DNA from: Tsukamurella conjunctivitidis
GTDB lineage: Bacteria; Actinomycetota; Actinomycetes; Mycobacteriales; Mycobacteriaceae
Length of the DNA: 64,000 nt
Assembly (NCBI RefSeq): GCF_007858475.1
Contig: NZ_VIGX01000009.1
Location: 1-64,000, forward strand
Reading direction: 5' to 3'
The translations under genes and the position numbers were made by a program. The notes under the pieces were generated by a model that saw nothing but the letters and a program-made list of their open reading frames with translations, was not told the origin of the DNA and searched no databases. Below, one piece after another: positions 31,656 through 40,643 of this stretch. Position 1 is the first letter of the stretch. Every line of letters starts with the position of its first letter.

Positions 31656-31859
31656 GCACGGGATCGTAGAGCCGCCCGATACCGTTTCGAGACCAGTTCT
31701 TTGCTATTCAATCTACGAAACGTAATCACCCTCCGGATTTGCGATCACGCATGGACTCGCCGAGCCGGTGTGATGGGCACTACACTGAGTACAGGCCAGG
31801 TGGCGCACCCGTCGCTGTGGATTCTCCATTTCACTGCGCGAGCTATCAGGAGGCCTTTC

Positions 31860-34800
31860 ATGGTCGAACCGTCCCGTCCGTCCGCTCCCCTGCCGTCCGC
31901 CGCCCCCGGCGACGCCGATGTCGTCGATGCGGCCGTTGCCCGCGCGCAGCGCTGGCTGCGCACCAGCCGTGGCGCACGCCCCGCCGAGGTCGGCCGCCGG
32001 GAAGCGGCCGCCACCTCCAGTCTCGCGGCGCTCCTGCACGATCCGAGCGGTGTCGCCTTCACCATGGGCTTCGTCGACGAGGTCGCGCGTCCCGAGGACG
32101 ACCGGGTCGCCGCGAAGGCGCTGCGCCGGCTCGTCTCCCCCGCCGCCGGCGGCGCGCCGGGCCGGGCGTTCATGAGCCCCGTCGACGCCGCCCTGCTCCG
32201 CGCGGGCACGGTCGCCGCCGGGATCGCACCGTCGATCGCCATGCCCGTCGCGCGGCTGCGACTGCGGCAGCTGGTGGGACACTTGGTCTTCGACGCCGAC
32301 GGGGATCATCTGCAGCGCCGCCTGCGGCGAGCCCGCGAGGTGGGCGTGCGGCTCAACCTCAATCTGCTCGGCGAGGCCGTACTCGGACAGGGCGAGGCCG
32401 ACAACCGGCTGGCCCGGACCCACGAGCTGCTGGCGAACCCCTCGGTGGACTACGTCTCGATCAAGGTCTCCTCCGTGGTGGCCCAGCTCGTCCCCTGGGA
32501 CCTCGAGGGCAACCGCGACCGCATCGTCGAGCGGCTGCGCCCCCTCTACCGGACGGCGCGTGACGGCGGGAAGTTCGTCAACCTCGACATGGAGGAGTAC
32601 AAGGATCTCCACCTGACCATCGAGGTCTTCACCGCGCTCCTCGACGAGCCCGAGTTCCGTTCGCTCACAGCGGGAATCGTGCTACAGGCCTACCTTCCCG
32701 ATGCGATGGGTGCTCTCGCCCGGCTCACCGGTTTCGCGCGTCGCCGCGTCGCCGCCGGCGGAGCGCCGGTCAAGGTGCGCCTCGTCAAGGGCGCCAACCT
32801 CGCGATGGAGCGGGTGGACGCCGAGGTCCACGACTGGCCGCTCGCCACCTACGGCAGCAAGGCCGATGTGGACGCGAACTACCTGCGCATGGTGGACACC
32901 GCGCTGCAGCCGGAGAACGCCGACGCCCTGCGCATCGGCGTGGCCTCCCAGAATCTCTTCTCCGTGGCCTACGCGGTGGAACTCGCGGCGCAGCGGGACG
33001 TGCAGCGCCAGCTGGACATCGAGATGCTGCAGGGCATGGCGCCGATGGAGGCCGCGGCCGTCCGCGCCGACGTGGGATCCCTGATCCTCTACACCCCGGT
33101 CGTGCACTCCGGCGACTTCGACGTCGCCGTGAGTTACCTGGTGCGCCGCCTCGAGGAGAACGCGTCGAGCGACAACTTCCTGTATTCGATGTTCAGTCCC
33201 GACCCCGACGCGATCGCGGTGGAGGAGGAGCGCTTCCGCACCGCCTTCGCCCGCCGCACCGCTGTGCAGGACGGCCCGAACCGGGTGCAGGACCGCACCG
33301 CGTCGGACGCCGCACCGCACGACGGCCCCTTCACCGGCGAGCCGGACACCGACCCTTCGACGCCCGCGAACCGCGCATGGGCCCGCGCCGCCCTCGCGGC
33401 CCCCGACACCGTCGAACCGCCTGTGCGGGTGAGTGATCCGGAGAAGGTCGATGCCGCCGTCGCCACCGCGCTCGCGGCCCAGCGGGAATGGGGCTCCTCG
33501 CCCGCCGCCGAGCGCGCCGCGGTGTTGCACCGCGTGGCCGACGAGCTGGCGCGCCGGCGCGGCGCCCTGCTCACCGTCATGTCGTACGAGGCCGGAAAGA
33601 CCGTCGCCGAGGCGGATCCCGAGATCTCCGAGGCCGTCGACTTCGCCCGCTACTACGCGCAGAGCGCCCTCGCCCTGCACGACGACGAGGCCGTCTTCAC
33701 CCCGCATCGTCTCGTCGTCGTCACCCCGCCGTGGAACTTCCCCGTCGCCATCCCGCTCGGCGGGGTGCTCGCCGCCCTCGCCGCCGGTGCCGCCGTGATC
33801 ATCAAGCCCGCACCGCAGGTGCTGCGCTGCGGCACCGCGGCGATCGACGCGCTGCACGCCGCCGGCGTCCCCGCGGGGCTGGTCCAGCTCGTCAACGCCG
33901 ACGAGGCGGACGCCGGGCGCCGGCTGGTGACGCATCCGGACGCCGACGCGGTGGTCCTCACCGGTGCCAGCGAGACCGCCGCGCTGTTCCGCGGCTGGCG
34001 GCCCGAGCTCGACCTGCTCGCCGAGACCTCCGGCAAGAACGCGATGGTCGTGACCCCCGCCGCCGACCCCGATCTCGCGGTGAACGACCTGGTGCGCAGC
34101 GCCTTCGGCCACGCCGGCCAGAAGTGCTCCGCGGCCTCGCTGGCGATCCTCGTGGGCAGCGTCGGCTCGTCGCAGCGGTTCCTCGGCCAGTTGCAGGACG
34201 CGGTGCGCACGCTCGTCGTGGGCGAGGGACACGATCTCGGCACCACCGTCGGACCGCTCATCGAACCCGCGTCCGGCAAACTGCTGCGGGGCCTGACCGA
34301 GCCCGGGCCAGGCGAGCGCTGGCTGGTCGAGCCCCGACGGCTGGACGAGGCCGGCCGCTTCTGGTCCCCCGGCGTGCTCGACGGGGTCGCCGAGGGCAGC
34401 TGGTTCCACACGACCGAGCTCTTCGGCCCCGTGCTCGGCATCATGCGCGCCGCCTCGCTCGACGAGGCGCTGCGACTGCAGAACTCCACCGGCTACGGCC
34501 TCACGGCGGGCCTGCACAGCCTGGACCCCGACGAGATCGCCCACTGGCGGGAGAAGGTGGAGGCGGGCAACCTCTACATCAACCGGCACATGACCGGCGC
34601 CATCGTGCAGCGACAGTCCTTCGGCGGGTGGAAGCGCTCGTCGATCGGGCCCGGCGCCAAGGCCGGCGGCCCGAACTACGTCGCGCAGTTCGGCCGCTGG
34701 GCCGACGGCACGGTGCCCACCGCACCCGAGGTCGCGCCGACCGTCTTCAGCGAGCGGATCATCAGCGCCGCACGGAATGTGAGCGAGGACGACGTGCGCT

Positions 34801-35312
34801 GGCTGCACGCCGCGGCCGCCTCCGACGAGCGCGCCTGGGCGACGGAGTTCGGCGTCGAGCACGATCCGACGGGACTGGCGAGCGAGACCAACGTCTTCCG
34901 CTACCGTCCGCTCCCCCACCTCGAGGTGCGCGTCGGTGCGGGGGCCCGGCCGCGCGACCTCGTGCGGCTTCAGCTGGCCGCGGCGCGGACCGGCACCCGG
35001 CTCGACGTCACGCTGAGCCCCGCGGCGCCGCCGATGCCCTTCGAGGCCCCGGTGCACACCGCGCGGGACTACGCCGACGGCCTCGCCGGCCGCGCCGAGC
35101 CCGTGCGCATCCGGCTGCTGGGCGATCCGGAGCCCGAGGTGGCGGCCGCCGCCGCCCGCCACGGCCACAGCGCGCTCCGTGGCCCGGTGCTGCTCTCCGG
35201 CCGCCGGGAGTTGCTCAGTGTGCTGCGCGAACAGGCGGTGAGCACCACCCGGCACCGGTACGGCCACCTCGCCGGCGGAACCGGCACCACGGCGGGCACG
35301 CACACCGCGTAG
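31860..35312 (+). CDS. putA: bifunctional proline dehydrogenase / pyrroline-5-carboxylate dehydrogenase
   Basis: 1150 residues, the size of fused actinobacterial PutA without the N-terminal DNA-binding domain. The first half is the FAD-dependent proline dehydrogenase barrel (KVRLVKGANLAMERVDAEVH, DVQRQLDIEMLQGMAP). The second half is an aldehyde dehydrogenase with VTPPWNFPVAIPLGGVLAAL, catalytic Glu722 in LLAETSGKN and nucleophile Cys756 in GQKCSAAS. It converts proline to glutamate in two steps with channelling. The ATG has AGGAGG upstream. It is divergent from sigM; in M. tuberculosis murJ follows sigM directly. Confidence 0.95.
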   Translation: MVEPSRPSAPLPSAAPGDADVVDAAVARAQRWLRTSRGARPAEVGRREAAATSSLAALLHDPSGVAFTMGFVDEVARPEDDRVAAKALRRLVSPAAGGAPGRAFMSPVDAALLRAGTVAAGIAPSIAMPVARLRLRQLVGHLVFDADGDHLQRRLRRAREVGVRLNLNLLGEAVLGQGEADNRLARTHELLANPSVDYVSIKVSSVVAQLVPWDLEGNRDRIVERLRPLYRTARDGGKFVNLDMEEYKDLHLTIEVFTALLDEPEFRSLTAGIVLQAYLPDAMGALARLTGFARRRVAAGGAPVKVRLVKGANLAMERVDAEVHDWPLATYGSKADVDANYLRMVDTALQPENADALRIGVASQNLFSVAYAVELAAQRDVQRQLDIEMLQGMAPMEAAAVRADVGSLILYTPVVHSGDFDVAVSYLVRRLEENASSDNFLYSMFSPDPDAIAVEEERFRTAFARRTAVQDGPNRVQDRTASDAAPHDGPFTGEPDTDPSTPANRAWARAALAAPDTVEPPVRVSDPEKVDAAVATALAAQREWGSSPAAERAAVLHRVADELARRRGALLTVMSYEAGKTVAEADPEISEAVDFARYYAQSALALHDDEAVFTPHRLVVVTPPWNFPVAIPLGGVLAALAAGAAVIIKPAPQVLRCGTAAIDALHAAGVPAGLVQLVNADEADAGRRLVTHPDADAVVLTGASETAALFRGWRPELDLLAETSGKNAMVVTPAADPDLAVNDLVRSAFGHAGQKCSAASLAILVGSVGSSQRFLGQLQDAVRTLVVGEGHDLGTTVGPLIEPASGKLLRGLTEPGPGERWLVEPRRLDEAGRFWSPGVLDGVAEGSWFHTTELFGPVLGIMRAASLDEALRLQNSTGYGLTAGLHSLDPDEIAHWREKVEAGNLYINRHMTGAIVQRQSFGGWKRSSIGPGAKAGGPNYVAQFGRWADGTVPTAPEVAPTVFSERIISAARNVSEDDVRWLHAAAASDERAWATEFGVEHDPTGLASETNVFRYRPLPHLEVRVGAGARPRDLVRLQLAAARTGTRLDVTLSPAAPPMPFEAPVHTARDYADGLAGRAEPVRIRLLGDPEPEVAAAAARHGHSALRGPVLLSGRRELLSVLREQAVSTTRHRYGHLAGGTGTTAGTHTA

Positions 35313-35321
35313 GTGCCGAGC

Positions 35322-35364
35322 GGCGCCGGTGGTCGGCGCCCCGGATGACCGGCGGTCTCGGGGC
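35322..35364. terminator. paired hairpins between putA and the tag-like gene
   Basis: GGCGCC repeats at 35322 and 35335 and a GCCCCG/CGGGGC pair at 35338 and 35359 overlap in the short gap between two convergent genes. Stems are only six pairs and lack a U tract. Confidence 0.3.
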
Positions 35365-35378
35365 GGGACCGGGCGCGC

Positions 35379-35990
35379 TCAGTCGGCGTCCGGCGCCCAC
35401 ACGCCCGAGCTGCCGCGCCGGTGGCTGCCCACGAGGTGATCGTCGACGATGCCGACCGCCTGCATCAACGCGTACATGGTGGTGGGTCCCACGAATCGGA
35501 AGCCCCGGCGGCGCAGTTCCTTCGACAGCGCCACCGACTCCGGCGACGTGGCGGCCACCTCCGCCATCGTGCGCGGCGCCGGTGTGCGCTCGGGCCGGAA
35601 GGACCACACCAGATCGACCAGGCCGCCGTCCTCCCGCAGGGCCACGACGGCACCGGCGTTCCCGATCGTGGCCTCGATCTTCTGCCGGTTCCGGATGATC
35701 CCCGCGTCGTCCATCAGGCGTTCGACGTCCGCCTCGCCGAACGCGGCCACCGTATCGGGATCGAAGTCCGCGAAGCCGGCCCGGAAGGCCGGGCGCTTGC
35801 GCAGCACCGTCGCCCAGGAGAGGCCCGCCTGGAAGCCCTCCAAGGCGATCCGCTCGAATAGGCCCCGCTCGTCGCGGATCGGCATGCCCCACTCGGTGTC
35901 GTAGTACTCGCGCAGCAGCCCCTCGGCCGCCCAGGCCGGACGGGCGAGCCCGTCCTCGCCGATCACGACGCCGTCGTCCGGTTCGGTCAT
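35379..35990 (-). CDS. DNA-3-methyladenine glycosylase I-like protein
   Basis: 203 residues from ATG at 35990. It follows Tag closely: YYDTEWGMPIRDERGLFERI, FQAGLSWATVLRKRPAFRAGF, DAGIIRNRQKIEATIGNA, RRRGFRFVGPTTMYALMQAVG. Tag excises N3-methyladenine from DNA. However three of the four zinc ligands of E. coli Tag appear changed: the N-terminal Cys (here ARPAW), the His of YHDxEWG (here Tyr), and the C-terminal Cys after DDHLVG (here Ser). It may be a zinc-free variant. Divergent from the next gene. Confidence 0.85.
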   Translation of the reverse strand: MTEPDDGVVIGEDGLARPAWAAEGLLREYYDTEWGMPIRDERGLFERIALEGFQAGLSWATVLRKRPAFRAGFADFDPDTVAAFGEADVERLMDDAGIIRNRQKIEATIGNAGAVVALREDGGLVDLVWSFRPERTPAPRTMAEVAATSPESVALSKELRRRGFRFVGPTTMYALMQAVGIVDDHLVGSHRRGSSGVWAPDAD

Positions 35991-36103
35991 CTCGTTCCCC
36001 CTCGATCGAGCGCGCCCGGCGGGCGCCTTTCCCGCACCGTAGAGCACGGCACCGACAAGTCGGGGGCAAGCGGACCTTCAGCGGGTGCGCGGAGGATGCG
36101 GTC

Positions 36104-36988
36104 ATGTCCGACCGTGCCGATCCGCTCCGGGTGATCCGCGCCCGCTGGTGCCTGCTCGCGGCGGCGCAACCCGTGCTCGCCGCGGCGGGCGCGCCGCTGC
36201 CCTTCCGCGTCACCGTGGACGGGCGCGAGCAGGGGGTGGCGCGGTACGACGCCTCGTCGACGGCGGGCGCCACCCTGGCCTGGTTCGGGCCCGAGCGCGC
36301 GGTGCTCTCCTGCGGCGACCTCGGGTGGCGCGTCCCGGGCGCGCCGGGACCGGCCGAGCGCGTCGAGCGGGGCCCGTCGTGGCTCGAGCACGTCACCGCG
36401 CTCGATCACCGGGTCAGCGCCGGCCGCTACGCGTGGACGGGATTCTGGGACGACGGTGCCTTCGCCGCCGACGAGGAACTGCTGCCCGGTGCGCCGCTCC
36501 CGCCGGTCGGTGGCTCCGCGGAGGTCGCGGCCGCCCTCGGTGGCCGTCTCGAGCACGGAGACGGTCTGCATCATCTGGTACGGATGTGCGAGTACGAGTG
36601 GCTCGACGCGGCCACCTGGTGGGCGGCTTTCGGCCACCTCGCGCCCGAACGGACACTGGAGCGATCCTGGCTCCGGCTACAGGATCACGGCCTGACGCAG
36701 TGGTCGGGCGGAGGACCCGAGTACAACGGGGTGCCCGGTCGCACGCCCGAGGAGGCCCGAGCCGTCGCGGCGGAATACGCGCGCTCGCGCGGACTGCAGA
36801 TCCCCGAGGACGTGCGGGTCGAGTCGGCCCTCCGGACCCGGGACGGGTGGCAGGTGCGGTTCCTCGACTACCGGGACGCGGGAACCTCTCGCCCGCTGCT
36901 GATCTCGGTTCCGGACGAGGGTGCGGTGCGGATCGAGGGGGCAGCGGAAGCGGAGTGGCTCAGGAGCCCTGGAACGACACCTGGTTGA
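36104..36988 (+). CDS. hypothetical soluble protein
   Basis: 294 residues with normal codon use and no signal peptide, membrane helix or recognised domain. It is rich in Trp and acidic residues (CEYEWLDAATWWAAFGHLAP, YAWTGFWDDGAFAADEELL). The middle part has an RTPEEARAVAAEYARSRGLQ helix. It is divergent from the tag-like gene and its last 29 bases overlap the convergent end of murJ. Nothing indicates a function. Confidence 0.7.
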   Translation: MSDRADPLRVIRARWCLLAAAQPVLAAAGAPLPFRVTVDGREQGVARYDASSTAGATLAWFGPERAVLSCGDLGWRVPGAPGPAERVERGPSWLEHVTALDHRVSAGRYAWTGFWDDGAFAADEELLPGAPLPPVGGSAEVAAALGGRLEHGDGLHHLVRMCEYEWLDAATWWAAFGHLAPERTLERSWLRLQDHGLTQWSGGGPEYNGVPGRTPEEARAVAAEYARSRGLQIPEDVRVESALRTRDGWQVRFLDYRDAGTSRPLLISVPDEGAVRIEGAAEAEWLRSPGTTPG

Positions 36989-39900
36989 TCGTGGTGTACC
37001 AGTCGTTGCCCGACTGCTTGGTCAGGCCCGTGATCCAGACCAGCACGTAACGGGCGCGCGGCGCCACCGTGCTCACGTGGAAGTCGTTGGCGCCCTGGCG
37101 CAGCGAGCCGGACCAGACCAGCGAGGTCTCGTCCAGCGACTTGACCGTGTCCTTGGTCGCGGTGCGCACCTCGACGGTGCTACCCGCGCTCGGTGAGGTG
37201 ATGGTGCCGCGGGTCAGCGAGACGGCCTTCTCCAGCGTCACGAGGAAGCCGACGCCCTTCTTGAGATTGCCGAAGGCGGGGCCGGCCTTGTAGGTGTCGG
37301 TCTTCCACGACGGGGTCTTGCCGGTGAGGACGTTCGCCAGGTTGGTGGCGGAGTCCTTGGAGGAGGCGAAGTCGACGAGTGCGACATCGGTCGCCGTGAC
37401 CGGCGCACCGACCCCAGGGGCCGGTGCGGGCGCCGCGCTCTGGTCCGCCGTGGAGCTGGAGGTGTACAGCGAGCCGACACCCGACTGGGTGTCCTTACCG
37501 CCGGTGAGGCTGCTGATCAGCAGCGTCAGCCCGATGATGACGAGCAGCGCCACCGCGCACGCCGCGATCACGAGCAGCGGCACGTTCTTCTTGCCGCCCG
37601 AGACGCGCTGCAGCAGCGTCTGCTTCGACTGGATCCGCTTGGCCGGTGTGGGCTGCTGGTCCAGCGGCACCGGGTTCTGCGCGGGGCGCGCGGCCGCGGC
37701 CGGCGACTGACGCGGGGCCTCCCGGGGAGCCTCCTCGCGGACCACGGCGAGCAGGTCCGTCTTCACGTCCACCACCGAGGCCTGGTCCAGCAACTGCTGC
37801 ACCGTGGCCGCGGTGCGGATGCCCTGGCCGCCCTCGAGCGTGCGGGTGGCGACGGCGGAGATCTCGAACGGGATGTCGCGCTTGGCGTCCCGCGGCTCGA
37901 CGGGGTTGCCGTTCGCATCGGCGTCCGCCTGCCGGATCCCGGCGACGGTGCCCGTCCCCGTGGTCACGGTGCGCCCCGTCGCGTCGTCGAGCGGCCACCG
38001 CTCGAGCAGGAGTGCGTAGAGCACGGCGCCGAGCCCGCGGACATCCGACTCCTTGGAGGCGTCGGCCAGCGTGCCCGGGAAGGCGAGGAAGGCGTGGCCG
38101 TCCTGCGAGATGCGCACCCGGTCGGGGTGGTCGATCGAGAGAGCGGCGCCGGCGCGGTGCGCGCCCTCCGCGGCGCTCGCCAGCGCGCGCACGGCCTTCG
38201 CCGCGCCGATCGCGGACGGATGCGTGCCCGCCACGTCGGCCAGCGAGCTGCTGGGGATCCACTCCGCGACCACGATGCCGCCCGAGCTGCCGCGCACCAC
38301 GTCGAGGACGCGGGCCAGGCCGTTCGAGTGCACGCGGCCCAGGCGCAGGGTGCGGGAGAGGATCGACTGGGGGCCCTCGCCGCGCAGGCTGATCTGCGCG
38401 CCGCGTTCCGGGACGGGCGCCGTCTGCTCGGAGTCGACGAAGGTGAGCGCGACGTCGCGGTCGAGGTTGATGTCGCGGGCCTGCCAGAACTGGAGCCCGC
38501 GGATACCGCCGTAGTGCTCGATGAGCCGGTACCGGCCGCCCGCGACGACCGCGCCGGGGATGAGCTCGGGCCCGCGCGGGGCGTCGTCGTCCCAGGCGGC
38601 GTCGCCCTGGTCGGACCCGGCCGGGAGACCCGCCTGCGCCGGCGGCTGGGACGGCAGTCGCATCTGACCGGTGCTGGGTGCCTCGTGGCCGGACATGCGT
38701 GCGGAGTCGTCCTCGGTCACTGCGAATGCTCCTCTTCTGCGGTATCGAAGGCCCGTGGTCGGTTGTTCTGCGCTCGCCCGCGGACGCCGGGGAACATGGC
38801 TTTGACCAGCATACGGGAGGCCGATGTCGTCGGCGATCCGCGGCAGCTGGGCGGTGATCTCCTCGCGGCGGAGGCTCGCGTAGGCCTCCAGCTCGTCGAG
38901 TCGCAGCTCCCGGGTGTCCGGGGCGCGGGAGGCCTCGCGCGCCGGTTCCGACGGTGCGCTCGGCCGCAGGGCCGGGACGAACCGGGCCGCGATGCGCCGT
39001 AGGGGTGCCAGGATCGCCAGCACGTCCGGTACCCGCCAGAGGGCGAGCAGCGCGTAGATCAACGTCATGCACAGTACGCCTGCGATTGCAAGGAACACCA
39101 GCGCGCCCAGGGAACCGCTCTTGTCCATCCGCTGCAGCCCGTCGATCTGCATGATCAGGTAGACGGTCACCGTCACCAGTACCGAGACGGTCGTGGTGCG
39201 GATCAGCGTGCCGGTGACGTTGGTCAGGTGCAGTGGCCCGAGGGTCCGGCGCAGGAGGTACCACCCCATGATCGCGCCCGCCGTGTAGGCCAGGCCGCGC
39301 GCGGTGCCGACGAACTCGACGATCCGGTGGTCGTCGTCCACGAAGACCGGCACCAGGTAGGACAGCGCGATCTGCACGGCGACGATCGCGATGACGATGC
39401 CGGTCGGGATCCAGGCCCGTTCCTGGGCGTAGAAGACCCGCAGATGGATGAGCACCATGGCGTACGGGATCAGGACGAACGCCGAGAACGAGATCGCGGT
39501 GCCGAGGAAGTTGGCGTCGTCCTGGGAGAATTGGCCGAAGTTGAACAACGCGCGGCCGATGGACGGTCCGAAGACCGTCATGAAGGCCACGATCGGCACC
39601 AGGGCCACCATGGTGAGTCGGGTGGCGACCGACAGGTCGTCGAGCACCGCGTTCCGGTTGCCTTCGGCGGCGTTGCGCGACAGGCGGGGCATCACGGCGG
39701 TCAACAGCGCGACGCCGATGACGCCGTAGGGCAGCTGGAGGACCATCCACGCGTACTGGTGGATCGCGGGACCGCCGTCGGAGGCGTGGGACAGGATCGG
39801 CGTGACCGCGTACCAGCCCGCCTGCGAGATGAAGACGTACGTGACGATCGCGATGCCCATGCTGCCGAAGTGCTTGAGCCGGTCGTCGACACCCCACCGA

Positions 39901-40643
39901 AGGCGCAGCTTGATCCCGGAGCGGCGCATCGCGGGGATCTGGATCAGCGCCTGCAGCACGACGCCCAGCGTGCTGCCGATGCCGAGCACGAGCAGCTTCG
40001 GCTGGCCCATTGCGGTCGGGTTCAGGGTCAGCTCGCCGGGCATGAGGTAGAAGGTCACCAGGGTGGCGATCTGCACGGTGTTGCACGCGACCGGCGCCCA
40101 CGCGCCGGGTTTGAACTCGTCGCGGGTGTTGAGCATCGCCGTGAACAGCGCCGAGAGCCCGTAGAACATCAGCTGCGGCAGGAACATGATCACGAGCGCC
40201 TGCGTCAGGCCCTCGTCGACCTTGGAGCCCCCCACGAGCAGTCCCACCAGCACCGGGGACAGCGCCAGCGAGACGACCAGGGCGACGCCCAGGATGGTCA
40301 AGGAGAGCGTGAAGAGGCGCTCGAAGAAGGCCTGGCCGCGGTCCTTGTCCTCCATCTCCGCGCGGACGAGCACGGGGATGACCAGAGCGGTGAGGACCTG
40401 GCCGAGCACGAGCTCGGACACCTGCTGCGGCATCTGGTTGGCGATGCTGAACGCCGAGGCGATGGCGGGGCCGAGGATGGCCGCGAGGAGCACGGTGCGC
40501 AGGAAGCCGGTGACGCGGGAGGTGAGCGTGGCGACCGCGACGGAGCCGGTGGAGCGCAGGAGGGAGGCGGTGCCGCCGCTGTCCTTCCCACCGGCGGCGG
40601 GAGTGCTGCTCGGCGGGATGTGCCGGGGCTCGGCGCGGCTCAT
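36960..40643 (-). CDS. murJ: lipid II flippase MurJ (MviN) fused to a pseudokinase domain
   Basis: 1227 residues. Residues about 30-540 carry some 14 membrane helices of the MOP superfamily and match MurJ/MviN (STGSVAVATLTSRVTGFLRT, GVIGVALLTAVMPRLSRNAA); MurJ flips lipid II across the membrane. About 700-980 is a protein-kinase-like domain (GGRYRLIEHYGGIRGLQFWQ) that lacks the usual Lys (VALTFV), HRD and DFG. A helix at about 1020-1047 leads to an outer beta domain. The mycobacterial homologue has the same fusion, and its phosphorylated pseudokinase binds FhaA. Start ATG overlaps the preceding stop (ATGA). Confidence 0.93.
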   Translation of the reverse strand: MSRAEPRHIPPSSTPAAGGKDSGGTASLLRSTGSVAVATLTSRVTGFLRTVLLAAILGPAIASAFSIANQMPQQVSELVLGQVLTALVIPVLVRAEMEDKDRGQAFFERLFTLSLTILGVALVVSLALSPVLVGLLVGGSKVDEGLTQALVIMFLPQLMFYGLSALFTAMLNTRDEFKPGAWAPVACNTVQIATLVTFYLMPGELTLNPTAMGQPKLLVLGIGSTLGVVLQALIQIPAMRRSGIKLRLRWGVDDRLKHFGSMGIAIVTYVFISQAGWYAVTPILSHASDGGPAIHQYAWMVLQLPYGVIGVALLTAVMPRLSRNAAEGNRNAVLDDLSVATRLTMVALVPIVAFMTVFGPSIGRALFNFGQFSQDDANFLGTAISFSAFVLIPYAMVLIHLRVFYAQERAWIPTGIVIAIVAVQIALSYLVPVFVDDDHRIVEFVGTARGLAYTAGAIMGWYLLRRTLGPLHLTNVTGTLIRTTTVSVLVTVTVYLIMQIDGLQRMDKSGSLGALVFLAIAGVLCMTLIYALLALWRVPDVLAILAPLRRIAARFVPALRPSAPSEPAREASRAPDTRELRLDELEAYASLRREEITAQLPRIADDIGLPYAGQSHVPRRPRASAEQPTTGLRYRRRGAFAVTEDDSARMSGHEAPSTGQMRLPSQPPAQAGLPAGSDQGDAAWDDDAPRGPELIPGAVVAGGRYRLIEHYGGIRGLQFWQARDINLDRDVALTFVDSEQTAPVPERGAQISLRGEGPQSILSRTLRLGRVHSNGLARVLDVVRGSSGGIVVAEWIPSSSLADVAGTHPSAIGAAKAVRALASAAEGAHRAGAALSIDHPDRVRISQDGHAFLAFPGTLADASKESDVRGLGAVLYALLLERWPLDDATGRTVTTGTGTVAGIRQADADANGNPVEPRDAKRDIPFEISAVATRTLEGGQGIRTAATVQQLLDQASVVDVKTDLLAVVREEAPREAPRQSPAAAARPAQNPVPLDQQPTPAKRIQSKQTLLQRVSGGKKNVPLLVIAACAVALLVIIGLTLLISSLTGGKDTQSGVGSLYTSSSTADQSAAPAPAPGVGAPVTATDVALVDFASSKDSATNLANVLTGKTPSWKTDTYKAGPAFGNLKKGVGFLVTLEKAVSLTRGTITSPSAGSTVEVRTATKDTVKSLDETSLVWSGSLRQGANDFHVSTVAPRARYVLVWITGLTKQSGNDWYTTINQVSFQGS

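Noticed and set aside
32682-35303. 873-residue minus-strand open frame opposite putA
   Set aside because: Antisense of putA; no recognisable domain or start signal.
40640-40643. Frameshift between DUF6049 and murJ
   Set aside because: The four-base ATGA overlap is normal translational coupling; both frames are complete.
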